NCBI GenBank assembly: GCA_021738725.1
Contig: JAIPBE010000016.1
Span: 1-64,000 of the forward strand
DNA: 64,000 bases
Direction: 5' to 3'
Source of the DNA: Saprospiraceae bacterium
GTDB taxonomy: Bacteria; Bacteroidota; Bacteroidia; Chitinophagales; Saprospiraceae
Shown here: positions 54,707 to 62,689 of the stretch, piece by piece
Numbering within the stretch: position 1 is the first letter of the stretch
Layout: every line of letters begins with the position of its first letter
The notes under the pieces: model-generated
The model's database searches: none
What the model saw: the letters and a program-made list of their open reading frames with translations, nothing else
Told to the model about the DNA's origin: nothing
Translations under genes and position numbers: made by a program

Positions 54707-55778
54707 GCGGTTGCCTGAGGGTTGGCGGGCGTTATAACCTCACCCCCACCCTCCTCGCCTTTCCGGGAAAGGAGAGGAGGAACCAGACAGAGATGCATTT
54801 TCAGATGAAAGTGACAATATGGACGAATGGGCAATGGAGAAGGTGAATAGCCCAGTCGTTTGAGCCTAAAACCTTTTCTCATTTCCCACGCGTAATGGCC
54901 GCCACTGTCCACGCACTCTTCGACAATAGGAACCGAACACCGAACACCGAAATTCGAATACCGCTGAGCCCTTCCGGGCTGAAAGGATGATAATTGACGA
55001 CGAAACGCCTGATAGTGGATATCAAGATATCCCAAGTGACAAATTCAAAAAAGGCAGTCCTCCGGAACCATATTTTCATTCCACTTTCATCCAGGATGGT
55101 TCGGTCATTACTGCGCCATGAGGGGTATTAGGTTAAAGGCAAGTCAATCTTCAGGATTCCCTGCCTCGCCAGCTGGTGACCGTCTATCTCATTCTAGATT
55201 CCTGCGTTCCTGATTCCTCATTCTGCATTGCCCCCAGACATCCGAATTTCACATTCCTTCCTCCCTTCCTTATGGCAGACGGTCCCCTTCCGATTTCCGT
55301 CTATTCTGGCAGTCATACTTTAATCTCAGTTCTTTCATCTAACCGTATCAGCGATATCCAAGAGTTTAGCATGTCAGCTGACCTCTCCGGCGGTTAAAAA
55401 GCAGCCGGTACGATTCATCCTTCGTGCAGTCTCAAAGTCTCCACCGTTGTCCTTTATCTGTGAAAATCGCGACATGGGTGGACATCCTTGATTCAGACAA
55501 GAAATTGGTATTCGTTGTTCGGTCATTTCAAGCGCTTGGAACCACATTGAACAGAGGGCTGACTTGTCGGACCTCCTTGAACGTTGAACGGCTAAGCCTG
55601 TGAAACCGACTACCTAAGCCCAAGTCAACATGGAACACAGGAACCAAGGAACCAGGCAGCTTATTCCTTCCCCACCTGAACCGTTAACTGACCAGACATT
55701 CTATTGCCTGACATAAAAAAGGCCAGCACTGTAGAGACAGTGCTGGCCTATTAATTTGTCACTGAATCAGAGAGTCTC
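54707..55778. other. 1-kb gene desert with low-complexity words
   Basis: 1072 bases without a supported gene. It contains pieces such as 'cctcacccccaccctcctcgcctttccgg', 'ccgaacaccgaacaccgaaattcg' and 'cctgcgttcctgattcctca', which recur in other intergenic regions here (12.1-12.6 kb), plus a terminator at 55715-55748. Short frames look random. It appears to be a deposit of degenerate repeats. Confidence 0.6.
55715..55748 (-). terminator. Terminator of the haloperoxidase-type gene
   Basis: ggccagcactgt / acagtgctggcc, perfect 12-base arms with loop agag; on the minus strand a six-T tract follows (55715-55720). 31 bases after the stop codon of the gene ending at 55779. Confidence 0.9.
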
Positions 55779-57116
55779 CTATTTCAGCTTGATGTGGTCC
55801 CAGACGTAGTTTCCAACTTCCCGGCCATTCATGCGGCCGCCTTCATTCCCCTGGCGATAATGGATACCTCCCCTGAGGCGACTCATTGCCGCTTGATCGG
55901 AGGCTTCATAAAAGGATGAAAACTCCCGCGCAGGTAGCTCGAAGATCACCTCTGTGCTATCCACAAATGGGAACGGGTCACCGAATGTGTGCATGAGGAT
56001 GGTTGCAGCCGCCGCAGAGATGGTGGCATGTGCGCTGGTATGTTCAGGGAATGGGGGTGTTTCGATGAAGGGTTTCCATTCCGGATCAATAAACTTGTTG
56101 ATATAGGTCTCCGGACGAACCAGTTCGGAGGTATACTTTTCTGTCCAACTGCTTAAAAAGCCATCCGCCAGCGCCAGCGCCACCAGAGTATACGTTCCAG
56201 TAGCTTCCATGATCGGCGTATTTGCCTTTCGGCAGGCAGTAGCGGTGATATTGATCCAGTGGCCGCCTGGAGTGATCTTCTTGGTAGCGAGCATCAGGTG
56301 TCCCATGACCGTGATCTCAAAGGGGTTACAGTCCCAGTAAATTGCGGTTTCCTTTACTTTATCATCCAGCGTTTTACTGATCTCGTACACCTCCATAGCC
56401 GCCTTGTAAAAATCGCTGTTGGGATCCTCACTATAGGGGATGTGAGGCTGTGGGCGAAGCTGGTTGGAAGAGTCCATGACCCAGGGGCGGATATCCTTCC
56501 AATAGGGCTCAATAGCATCGCCATAGGAAGGCGGAGTGGGCACCCATTTGGCGGGGTTTTCTTTCTGGATGGTGTATTTCGGAGCAGAACGCGTCTGTGC
56601 GTAATGATCCGACTTGGACCAGTTGATCACATGTTGGGCAACGGCATCTCCGAAAGCAACAGAACGATCATAGACATCCTGTGGAATATTCATGGTCTGG
56701 AACTCAAGGAAGATGGAATCTTGCAGTTCTTCCATGTCGGATTCCGAGAAGATCAGATGTTTCCCGACAGTCATCAAAGCAGTCAGAGAGGAGAGCGGAA
56801 AGCAGTATTCTTTTCCTGCTTCCGGTTGTGGACCTGCCTCGAAGTGCTTGATCTGTCCGGCAATGGTTTTGTATTCCGGATACCCTGGAATAAGGGCTTC
56901 GTACGCAGCAACAGCGGAGTAGGCATAGATCCGGGAAGCCACCGGAGGAGAAAAGATGTCCTCACGTATGATGTCCGTGATTCGGCGGAAGCCGCGATGA
57001 ATGAACTCCGGATTTTCGGCCAACTTTTGATAATCTGCGCCACCCGAAGAACAGGAGGGGAGCCAGAAGAGTGGCAGAATAAAGAGGGCCACAATGAGGT
57101 AAATAGAATGTTTCAT
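55779..57116 (-). CDS. Vanadium-dependent haloperoxidase-type lipoprotein (PAP2 superfamily)
   Basis: 445 residues. Lipobox LPSC with Cys22. The three vanadate/phosphate-site motifs are complete: K327-X6-R334-P335, S361-A362-H363 (PEHTSAHAT) and S412-R413-LRGGI-H419. The overall fold matches bacterial vanadium chloroperoxidase relatives. It may oxidise halides with peroxide or act as an acid phosphatase; sequence does not decide. It is anchored in the periplasm or outer membrane. Monocistronic with its own terminator. Confidence 0.9.
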   Translation of the reverse strand: MKHSIYLIVALFILPLFWLPSCSSGGADYQKLAENPEFIHRGFRRITDIIREDIFSPPVASRIYAYSAVAAYEALIPGYPEYKTIAGQIKHFEAGPQPEAGKEYCFPLSSLTALMTVGKHLIFSESDMEELQDSIFLEFQTMNIPQDVYDRSVAFGDAVAQHVINWSKSDHYAQTRSAPKYTIQKENPAKWVPTPPSYGDAIEPYWKDIRPWVMDSSNQLRPQPHIPYSEDPNSDFYKAAMEVYEISKTLDDKVKETAIYWDCNPFEITVMGHLMLATKKITPGGHWINITATACRKANTPIMEATGTYTLVALALADGFLSSWTEKYTSELVRPETYINKFIDPEWKPFIETPPFPEHTSAHATISAAAATILMHTFGDPFPFVDSTEVIFELPAREFSSFYEASDQAAMSRLRGGIHYRQGNEGGRMNGREVGNYVWDHIKLK

Positions 57117-57498
57117 GCGAGAAAAGTGAGGTTTTGTAGGGGTAAATATCCTTTTTTGTCTCTAAATCAAGGCTTGATTGGAGCATTTGGGCCCATTATG
57201 CGGCCTTTACGCTTGATTTGCAATGATCTGGGTCAGTATTTCTGTTCTAATGTTTCATTCTCATTGTCTATTTCCACTCAGGGTGCCTGCCAGAAAGAGA
57301 CGAATTCTAATGTGTGTACTACGAGTTGAGAAAAAAGTTTCACCATCGATCATCCCCTATCCATGAGTATGAGGGAGGGTCCAGATAAACGGGCGATTGA
57401 ACATGAATATTATCCCGGACAAATTCCGGCACCTCTGGGTTAATTTTCCGACCTTTGTGTCCGTTATACATCACTGAGAACACCAAAACCGAACCGTC
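57117..57498. other. Intergenic region upstream of hpt
   Basis: 382 bases between divergent genes. I see no gene or repeat. GACCTTTG at 57450-57457 (one mismatch) is a -7 candidate for hpt, giving a leader of about 35 bases. Confidence 0.5.
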
Positions 57499-58071
57499 AT
57501 GGTGGCCACTATTGAAGATCAACGAATCCAATTGGCTGATCTGTCTTTTGACCCCTATATTTCAGAGGATGAGATACGCAGCCGTGTCGCTTCTATGGGA
57601 GAGGAGATCAACGAATGGGATCTCGGGCCAAAGCCATTGCTGATCTCAGTGTTGAATGGTTCATTCATCTTTGCTGCTGACCTGATGCGTCAACTCAATT
57701 TCACAGCAGAGATCGCGTTCATTCAGTTGAATTCTTATGACGGGACTCGTTCAAAAGGTGAAATCGTCATGGAAGGTGCACAGTTGGGTGTCCCCGTTCG
57801 TAATCGGGACATCATCATCATTGAAGACATTGTCGACAGTGGATTGACCATGTTCTACCTGGTGCAGGAGTTGAAAAAAAGGCTTCCGGCTTCTATCCGG
57901 ATCGTCACCTTGTTGCACAAACCCGAAATGCAGGAGTTTCCAGTTGCACTGGACCAGGTCGGATTCTCCATTCCAGCAGATTTTGTGGTGGGCTATGGCC
58001 TGGATTACCGGGGATTAGGACGCAATCTCAATGGTTTGTACAAGTTGGCCGATCAGGATTCCATTCTTTAG
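57499..58071 (+). CDS. hpt: Hypoxanthine phosphoribosyltransferase
   Basis: 190 residues. PRPP-binding loop IIIIEDIVDSGLTMFYL, early LISVLNGSFIFAADLMRQL and C-terminal FVVGYGLDYRGLGRNL are family motifs. It salvages hypoxanthine and guanine to IMP and GMP. The gene stands alone, upstream of tRNA-Gln. Confidence 0.96.
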   Translation: MVATIEDQRIQLADLSFDPYISEDEIRSRVASMGEEINEWDLGPKPLLISVLNGSFIFAADLMRQLNFTAEIAFIQLNSYDGTRSKGEIVMEGAQLGVPVRNRDIIIIEDIVDSGLTMFYLVQELKKRLPASIRIVTLLHKPEMQEFPVALDQVGFSIPADFVVGYGLDYRGLGRNLNGLYKLADQDSIL

Positions 58072-58230
58072 GAAAATCTGAATGTCCAAATCCCTTTTCT
58101 TTTAACTTGATTTGGAGGATATGGTGTGGATTTTGACGGTTTTATCCTTCATTTGACCCGATTCATCCGTCAGGAGTGAAACCAGGATGGCCCCCTTCCA
58201 GACTAATTGAAAATTTCTGGACCGGGTGTC

Positions 58231-58261
58231 TTGAGTAAATACATAGAAAGTCTTACTTTTG
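58231..58261 (+). promoter_or_regulatory. Promoter of tRNA-Gln
   Basis: TTG (58231-58233), 20 bases, then TACTTTTG (58254-58261), an exact Bacteroidota -33/-7 arrangement; the tRNA begins 23 bases later. Confidence 0.75.
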
Positions 58262-58284
58262 CATCCGCTTCCTAAGAGCATGAT

Positions 58285-58355
58285 TGACCCATAGTGTAAT
58301 GGTAGCACTCCGGTTTTTGGTACCGTCAGTCAAGGTTCGAATCCTTGTGGGTCAA
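58285..58355 (+). tRNA. tRNA-Gln (anticodon UUG)
   Basis: 71 nt. Acceptor TGACCCA / TGGGTCA, D arm with AATGGTA, anticodon loop TTTTGGT giving UUG (Gln), T arm CAAGG-TTCGAAT-CCTTG, discriminator A. The top anticodon-stem pair (27-43) is C-T, a mismatch. The 3' CCA is not encoded (CCC follows). Confidence 0.93.
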
Positions 58356-58358
58356 CCC

Positions 58359-58391
58359 AAGCCATTCATCGTTTCGGTGGATGGCTTTTTT
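58359..58391 (+). terminator. Terminator after tRNA-Gln
   Basis: aagccattcatc / ggtggatggctt stem (12 pairs, two G-T) with a short loop, followed by six T's, four bases after the tRNA. Confidence 0.85.
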
Positions 58392-58504
58392 CTTTTCCTG
58401 ACGCGGGTATAAAATCAGCCTGCTTCGGGGTTTTGCCCGATTTGTCGCTTGTATTTTCCGCCATAAGGAACTAACTTAGCAGGATAGCCCAAACCCAGTT
58501 TCCT

Positions 58505-59410
58505 TTGAAGCACGCCCTACCCCTGCTCCTCCTGTTGATGGCGTTCTTGTCCTGCACTAAGGACAATGTCCTGATTCCCGACAATCAGCCCCCCAATTAC
58601 GAGGGTATACCGCTGATCAAGATCCAGAACTTTGTCAACCGTCTGTTTATCGACCTGTTGGCGCGTGAGCCCCTGGATCCAGAAATGGATGCCTTCGTTC
58701 AGGAGTTGCAATTGGCCAAATTGGCCCCGGAAACTCGATTGATCCAGGTGATCCGTCTCCAGACAGATACTGCTTTCATTGTCGGTGACACCAGCTATCA
58801 TCGGGCCTATATCCAGAACCTGTACAATCAGGCAAAAGCCCGTACCCTGGAAGGAGTCAGTGACGGGGATATCAAGGGCGATGCAGGGATCTTCCTCAAC
58901 GGTGCATATAAGGATAGCCTGGCAGGCAACTGGGAAGGCTACACCAAAAACATGAAGGCCGCAGAGCGGCTGCTCACCGTCATTCGCGGTCGCAGTGAGT
59001 TCCAATCCGAACAGATCACCTATGATCGTCTCTTTGCACGTTGTGTCAACAACTCGATCTACGACAAGATCAATATGAACACGGTCAACTTCGTGAACGC
59101 CACATTTGACAATTTGCTGTGGCGGTACCCGACCAAGTCGGAATTGCTGGAAGGATTCAATATGATCGAATACAACTTACCGGGGACCATCTTTGGCAAA
59201 CAGGGCACGAATAAAGATGACTATGTGGAGATCCTGACCAATTCCAGAGAGATGTTCGAAGGCTTGATCATCTGGTCTTATCAACAACTCCTGGCCCGGC
59301 GGCCGACTAGCGAAGAGACGGGAGTACTTCTTCAGGATTTTGCTGGTCACCGTGACATTCGCCTTATTCAACAACAGATACTGATCACTGATGAATATGC
59401 CAATTTCTAG
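58505..59410 (+). CDS. Lipoprotein with repeated R-x-P-T/L helical units (301 aa)
   Basis: 301 residues; TTG start giving MKHALPLLLLL. Lipobox FLSC with Cys17. Three similar helical units recur: FVNRLFIDLLAREPLDPEMD (from about 43), FDNLLWRYPTKSELLEGF (about 203) and SYQQLLARRPTSEETGVL (about 262). The 'LL-x-R-x-P-T-x-x-E' unit resembles the C-terminal motif of planctomycete DUF1553 and DUF1800 proteins. It is the first gene of a six-gene envelope operon; the next gene overlaps it by 20 bases. Function unknown; a partner of the DUF1501 protein is inferred. Confidence 0.75.
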   Translation: MKHALPLLLLLMAFLSCTKDNVLIPDNQPPNYEGIPLIKIQNFVNRLFIDLLAREPLDPEMDAFVQELQLAKLAPETRLIQVIRLQTDTAFIVGDTSYHRAYIQNLYNQAKARTLEGVSDGDIKGDAGIFLNGAYKDSLAGNWEGYTKNMKAAERLLTVIRGRSEFQSEQITYDRLFARCVNNSIYDKINMNTVNFVNATFDNLLWRYPTKSELLEGFNMIEYNLPGTIFGKQGTNKDDYVEILTNSREMFEGLIIWSYQQLLARRPTSEETGVLLQDFAGHRDIRLIQQQILITDEYANF

Positions 59411-59885
59411 AATACTGGCTTTCGGGCTGTTGCTAGGCACACTGGCTGGCAGCTGCAAAGAAGAGCAATACACTTATGGTGTTGAAGATGTGCTGGTCCA
59501 GCCAGTGGATCTCAGTGGTAAAAAGTCCAAGACACCCGAACAGTACCTCAACATCCTCTATGCCAATCTGTATCAAAAGGCCATGAGTGCCAACCAGCTG
59601 GTCAAGGCTACGGATGTAATCACATCCATCGGCGACAAACAGGTCGCTTATGAGACCCTGATCAGCAAGTTTATGAATGATCCGAATATCATTCTACCTA
59701 CGGAAGAAAGCATGCGTAATGATCCTGAGGCCTTTGTTCTGGAGACCTATCAGCGATTCCTTGTGCGGATCCCCACGGAAGCAGAAAAGACATGGATGAT
59801 CAATTTCATCAACTCTCATCCGGATGTGACACCGGAACATGTGTACTACTCCTTTGCCATCGCCAACGAATATTATTTCTATTGA
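59391..59885 (+). CDS. Small lipoprotein with one R-x-P-T unit (164 aa)
   Basis: 164 residues. Lipobox LAGSC with Cys22. The mid-protein is helical (YLNILYANLYQKAMSANQ) and the C-terminal TYQRFLVRIPTEAEKTWM repeats the helical unit of the preceding protein. It overlaps the previous gene by 20 bases (start could also be the Met at residue 3) and precedes the DUF1501 gene by 28 bases. Function unknown. Confidence 0.75.
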   Translation: MNMPISRILAFGLLLGTLAGSCKEEQYTYGVEDVLVQPVDLSGKKSKTPEQYLNILYANLYQKAMSANQLVKATDVITSIGDKQVAYETLISKFMNDPNIILPTEESMRNDPEAFVLETYQRFLVRIPTEAEKTWMINFINSHPDVTPEHVYYSFAIANEYYFY

Positions 59886-59913
59886 TCCCTGAGGGGTTAA
59901 AAGCCGATCGTGC

Positions 59914-61263
59914 ATGAAACGACGTGAATTTATAAAGAAGTCAGCCCTGGTTACTGGAGCTATTACGGTGCCGTATATCCTGCCCACAGGGCGTCTGTTT
60001 GCCCAAACAGGCAGTCAGAAGGCCGAGCATGTGGTCCTGGTACTCTTTGCTGGAGGTGTGCGCCATCAGGAATCCATCCTGCAGCACTATCTGGCAGAAA
60101 GTCAGGACCTGGATATCGAAGGGAACATCATGTACAATATGCTGACCGGCGATGCGCCTGAACTCAAAGTGGTGTATGGCACCACGCCTGCCGGCCAACA
60201 ACCCGGCATCCAGCCCATCAGTCGGATCCTTCAGACGCCATTGGACAAGCAGGGCACCCTCTTTCCGGAAGTTCGATTCTCCAAAGCGGGAACGGGCCAC
60301 TTTGTCGGATTGAGCACCGGTGTATCCGGACATTATGGAGTGACACAGGGGCTCCGCCAACGCCCGATCAATCCGACCATTTTTGAATATATCCGACGGT
60401 ATATGAATGCCAAAGCCACGGATGTCTGGTTTGTCGGCAACGGCATAGGCAACTCCACACCGCTGCTCAACCATTCAGACCATCCCGATTTTGGATACCG
60501 GTATGCAGCTAATTTCTTTGCCCCCAATGTGACCTTTGGTAGTAAGGGGGTCGAGTTCCTCAAAGGATTCAAGGTGTATCATCCGGATGAAGAGCTGGTC
60601 CCCATCCGCGAGATGCAGGCGTTTTTGAACAACAGCTTCAACCTGGCCGGAAAAGAGATCCCCCACCTCTACAACACAGATGAGGAAAAAGCGGATATCA
60701 AAAACTTCATTCGCACCACCTTCGAGCGACTGGAAAATAACCAGGTGAGCTTCCCGCCGGTCACGGATAATGGTGACCTGTCGACCATCGGTTATACCAC
60801 CGAGATTTTGCGCTGGTTCAAGCCGAAATTGACGGTGGTGAATATGAGTTCAGTGGATTCCTGCCATGGCAGCTATACCAGCTACCTCAAATCTCTACAT
60901 AGAGGAGATCATGCCGTGGGACACCTCTGGAATTTTATTCAGACCCAGATCCCGGAGATGAAGGACAATACGGTGATGATCATCCAGCCCGAACATGGCC
61001 GGAATTATGAACCGAATCCCATCACCGATGAGAATGACTGGTTTGCCTTTGACCACGATTCAGATGCGAACTCCCGTCGAATCTTCACGCAGATGGTGGG
61101 TCCGAATGTGCCTGCCAACCTGCGGGTGGGATCAGAACTCAATCCTGTCGGCGATGCGGCAGATGCAGTGGTGACCATTGCAGATATCCTGGGCATCAAA
61201 CAGGACGTTCTGGGTCGCGGACTGGTAGATTTCAACGCGATGTCTTTGTTTGATCGGATCTAA
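59914..61263 (+). CDS. DUF1501-like Tat-exported protein
   Basis: 449 residues. Twin-arginine signal MKRREFIKKSALVTGAITVP, then an alkaline-phosphatase-superfamily-like fold: VVLVLFAGGVRHQES near residue 40, VVNMSSVDSCHGSYTSYLKS and TVMIIQPEHGRNYEPNP near the metal-site end. DUF1501 proteins are plentiful in planctomycetes, paired with PSCyt/DUF1553 genes. Exported folded, so it may carry a metal. The whole operon suggests a periplasmic or surface complex. Catalytic activity is unproven. Confidence 0.82.
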   Translation: MKRREFIKKSALVTGAITVPYILPTGRLFAQTGSQKAEHVVLVLFAGGVRHQESILQHYLAESQDLDIEGNIMYNMLTGDAPELKVVYGTTPAGQQPGIQPISRILQTPLDKQGTLFPEVRFSKAGTGHFVGLSTGVSGHYGVTQGLRQRPINPTIFEYIRRYMNAKATDVWFVGNGIGNSTPLLNHSDHPDFGYRYAANFFAPNVTFGSKGVEFLKGFKVYHPDEELVPIREMQAFLNNSFNLAGKEIPHLYNTDEEKADIKNFIRTTFERLENNQVSFPPVTDNGDLSTIGYTTEILRWFKPKLTVVNMSSVDSCHGSYTSYLKSLHRGDHAVGHLWNFIQTQIPEMKDNTVMIIQPEHGRNYEPNPITDENDWFAFDHDSDANSRRIFTQMVGPNVPANLRVGSELNPVGDAADAVVTIADILGIKQDVLGRGLVDFNAMSLFDRI

Positions 61264-61271
61264 ACCCGCCT

Positions 61272-62231
61272 ATGACCAAATTGTACTTTCCCCTTATTGT
61301 GTTGTTGCTGGCTGGTTTGATGATAACCACTTTGGTCTCATGCGACAAAGCTCCTGATAACCCGTTCGACCAGACGGGGGGCCCGGATCCAATGGATACC
61401 ATACCGGATCCTGCCGATCTGGGGACCATCGAAGGTTTGCATGCCCGAATATTTTCAAAGACCTGCGCGAACAGCGGCTGTCATGATGGCACCTTTGAGC
61501 CTGATTTTCGCACCATCGAAAGCACCTACAATACCCTGGTGTATCATCCGATCATCAAGAATGATCCGATGGGTACCTACGAATACCGGGTTGTTCCAGG
61601 CAATCCGGATGCTTCCGTGATCATGGCTCGACTCACCTATGATATTGATGGCAACTCCGGACTGATGCCCCTGGTCGTGGATCCAGGGTCAGAATGGGCA
61701 ACCAAAAAGGATGAGTTCATCCAGGCGATCAAAACCTGGATCCAGAATGGGGCAAAAGACATATTTGGCCAGACCTACAGCCTTCTGGATGCTGTGCCAA
61801 CCATGCAGGGTGTGATCGCAGAATCGAATGGTGTGTATATGGAACGTAATGATGCCGGGCAGGGGGCCTTTCGGGTTCCACAGAATGTGACTCAACTCTC
61901 CATTTTTTTCAGTTTGCTGGATGATAAGACCCTGCCTCAGAATCTGACCGTCAACGAGATCAAATTTGCCAATGGTCCGGATGCATTTGCTGGAAATCCG
62001 ATCCAGAATCTGGAGGTCCTGACAACGCCTGTGACCTTCCAAGGTTATTATGGACCGCAGGTCCAGTACACCCACAGGATCGTCATCAACCCACAACAAA
62101 TGGCTACCCTTGACCAAACGATATATTTCAGGATCTATGTTCAGGACAATGTCAATCCGGTCACCGAGATCCCGACGGATGCCGGTGTGTATTATATCAA
62201 GAATTACTTCTCATTCACCATTGTGGAATGA
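61272..62231 (+). CDS. Lipoprotein with CX4CH haem-type motif
   Basis: 319 residues. Lipobox LVSC with Cys24. Near residue 65 FSKTCANSGCHDG gives C65-X4-C70-H71, a spaced variant of the c-type haem motif seen in planctomycete-type cytochrome domains; Met132 (SGLMPLV) could be the distal ligand. The C-terminal half is beta-rich. It lies 8 bases after the DUF1501 gene and overlaps the next by four bases. Electron transfer is inferred; haem attachment is not shown. Confidence 0.8.
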   Translation: MTKLYFPLIVLLLAGLMITTLVSCDKAPDNPFDQTGGPDPMDTIPDPADLGTIEGLHARIFSKTCANSGCHDGTFEPDFRTIESTYNTLVYHPIIKNDPMGTYEYRVVPGNPDASVIMARLTYDIDGNSGLMPLVVDPGSEWATKKDEFIQAIKTWIQNGAKDIFGQTYSLLDAVPTMQGVIAESNGVYMERNDAGQGAFRVPQNVTQLSIFFSLLDDKTLPQNLTVNEIKFANGPDAFAGNPIQNLEVLTTPVTFQGYYGPQVQYTHRIVINPQQMATLDQTIYFRIYVQDNVNPVTEIPTDAGVYYIKNYFSFTIVE

Positions 62232-62689
62232 AGCGACCCATCAACATTTCCGTCTTTCTTTTGGCCGTTGCAGTCATCGTTTTGACGACATCCTGCACAA
62301 AGGTGGACTCTTCGCCCACCTTTCCGATCGAACCCAGTATCAAGTTGATCGAGATCAATCAGCTGGAGGTCATGGAATTTCAGGATACCCTGGAAATTCT
62401 GTTGGCGTATGAAGATGGTGACGGGGATCTGGGCAATCTGGATCCGGATATTCCCAGCCTGGTGATCAAGGATGCCCGCCTGAGCCAGCCGGACAGTTTC
62501 CATCTGCAGCCCCTGGCACCGTATGGGGCACAGATATCCATACAGGGAGAGCTGCTCGTACGTCTACCTCAGTTATTTCTCCTGGGAAATGGCAGTACGG
62601 AGTCGACTCGGTTCAAGGTCAAACTATTGGATCGGGCCGGCCATGAAAGCAATGAGATCGAAACGCCTCAAATCAAGATCATCCGATGA
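62228..62689 (+). CDS. Small lipoprotein (153 aa)
   Basis: 153 residues. Lipobox TTSC with Cys23, then a beta-rich domain with an acidic stretch (LAYEDGDGDLGNLDPD) typical of Ca2+-binding Ig-like folds in Bacteroidota lipoproteins. Overlaps both neighbours by four bases (ATGA), so translationally coupled. Function unknown. Confidence 0.75.
   Translation: MKRPINISVFLLAVAVIVLTTSCTKVDSSPTFPIEPSIKLIEINQLEVMEFQDTLEILLAYEDGDGDLGNLDPDIPSLVIKDARLSQPDSFHLQPLAPYGAQISIQGELLVRLPQLFLLGNGSTESTRFKVKLLDRAGHESNEIETPQIKIIR

Noticed and set aside
54646-54846. 66-codon frame after the Nudix gene
   Set aside because: Starts inside the Nudix gene and enters repeat-like DNA.
55176-55397. 73-codon frame in the gene desert
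   Set aside because: Low-complexity region with no promoter or protein-like features.
58102-58308. Minus-strand 68-codon frame before tRNA-Gln
   Set aside because: Begins inside the tRNA and lacks a promoter; looks random.
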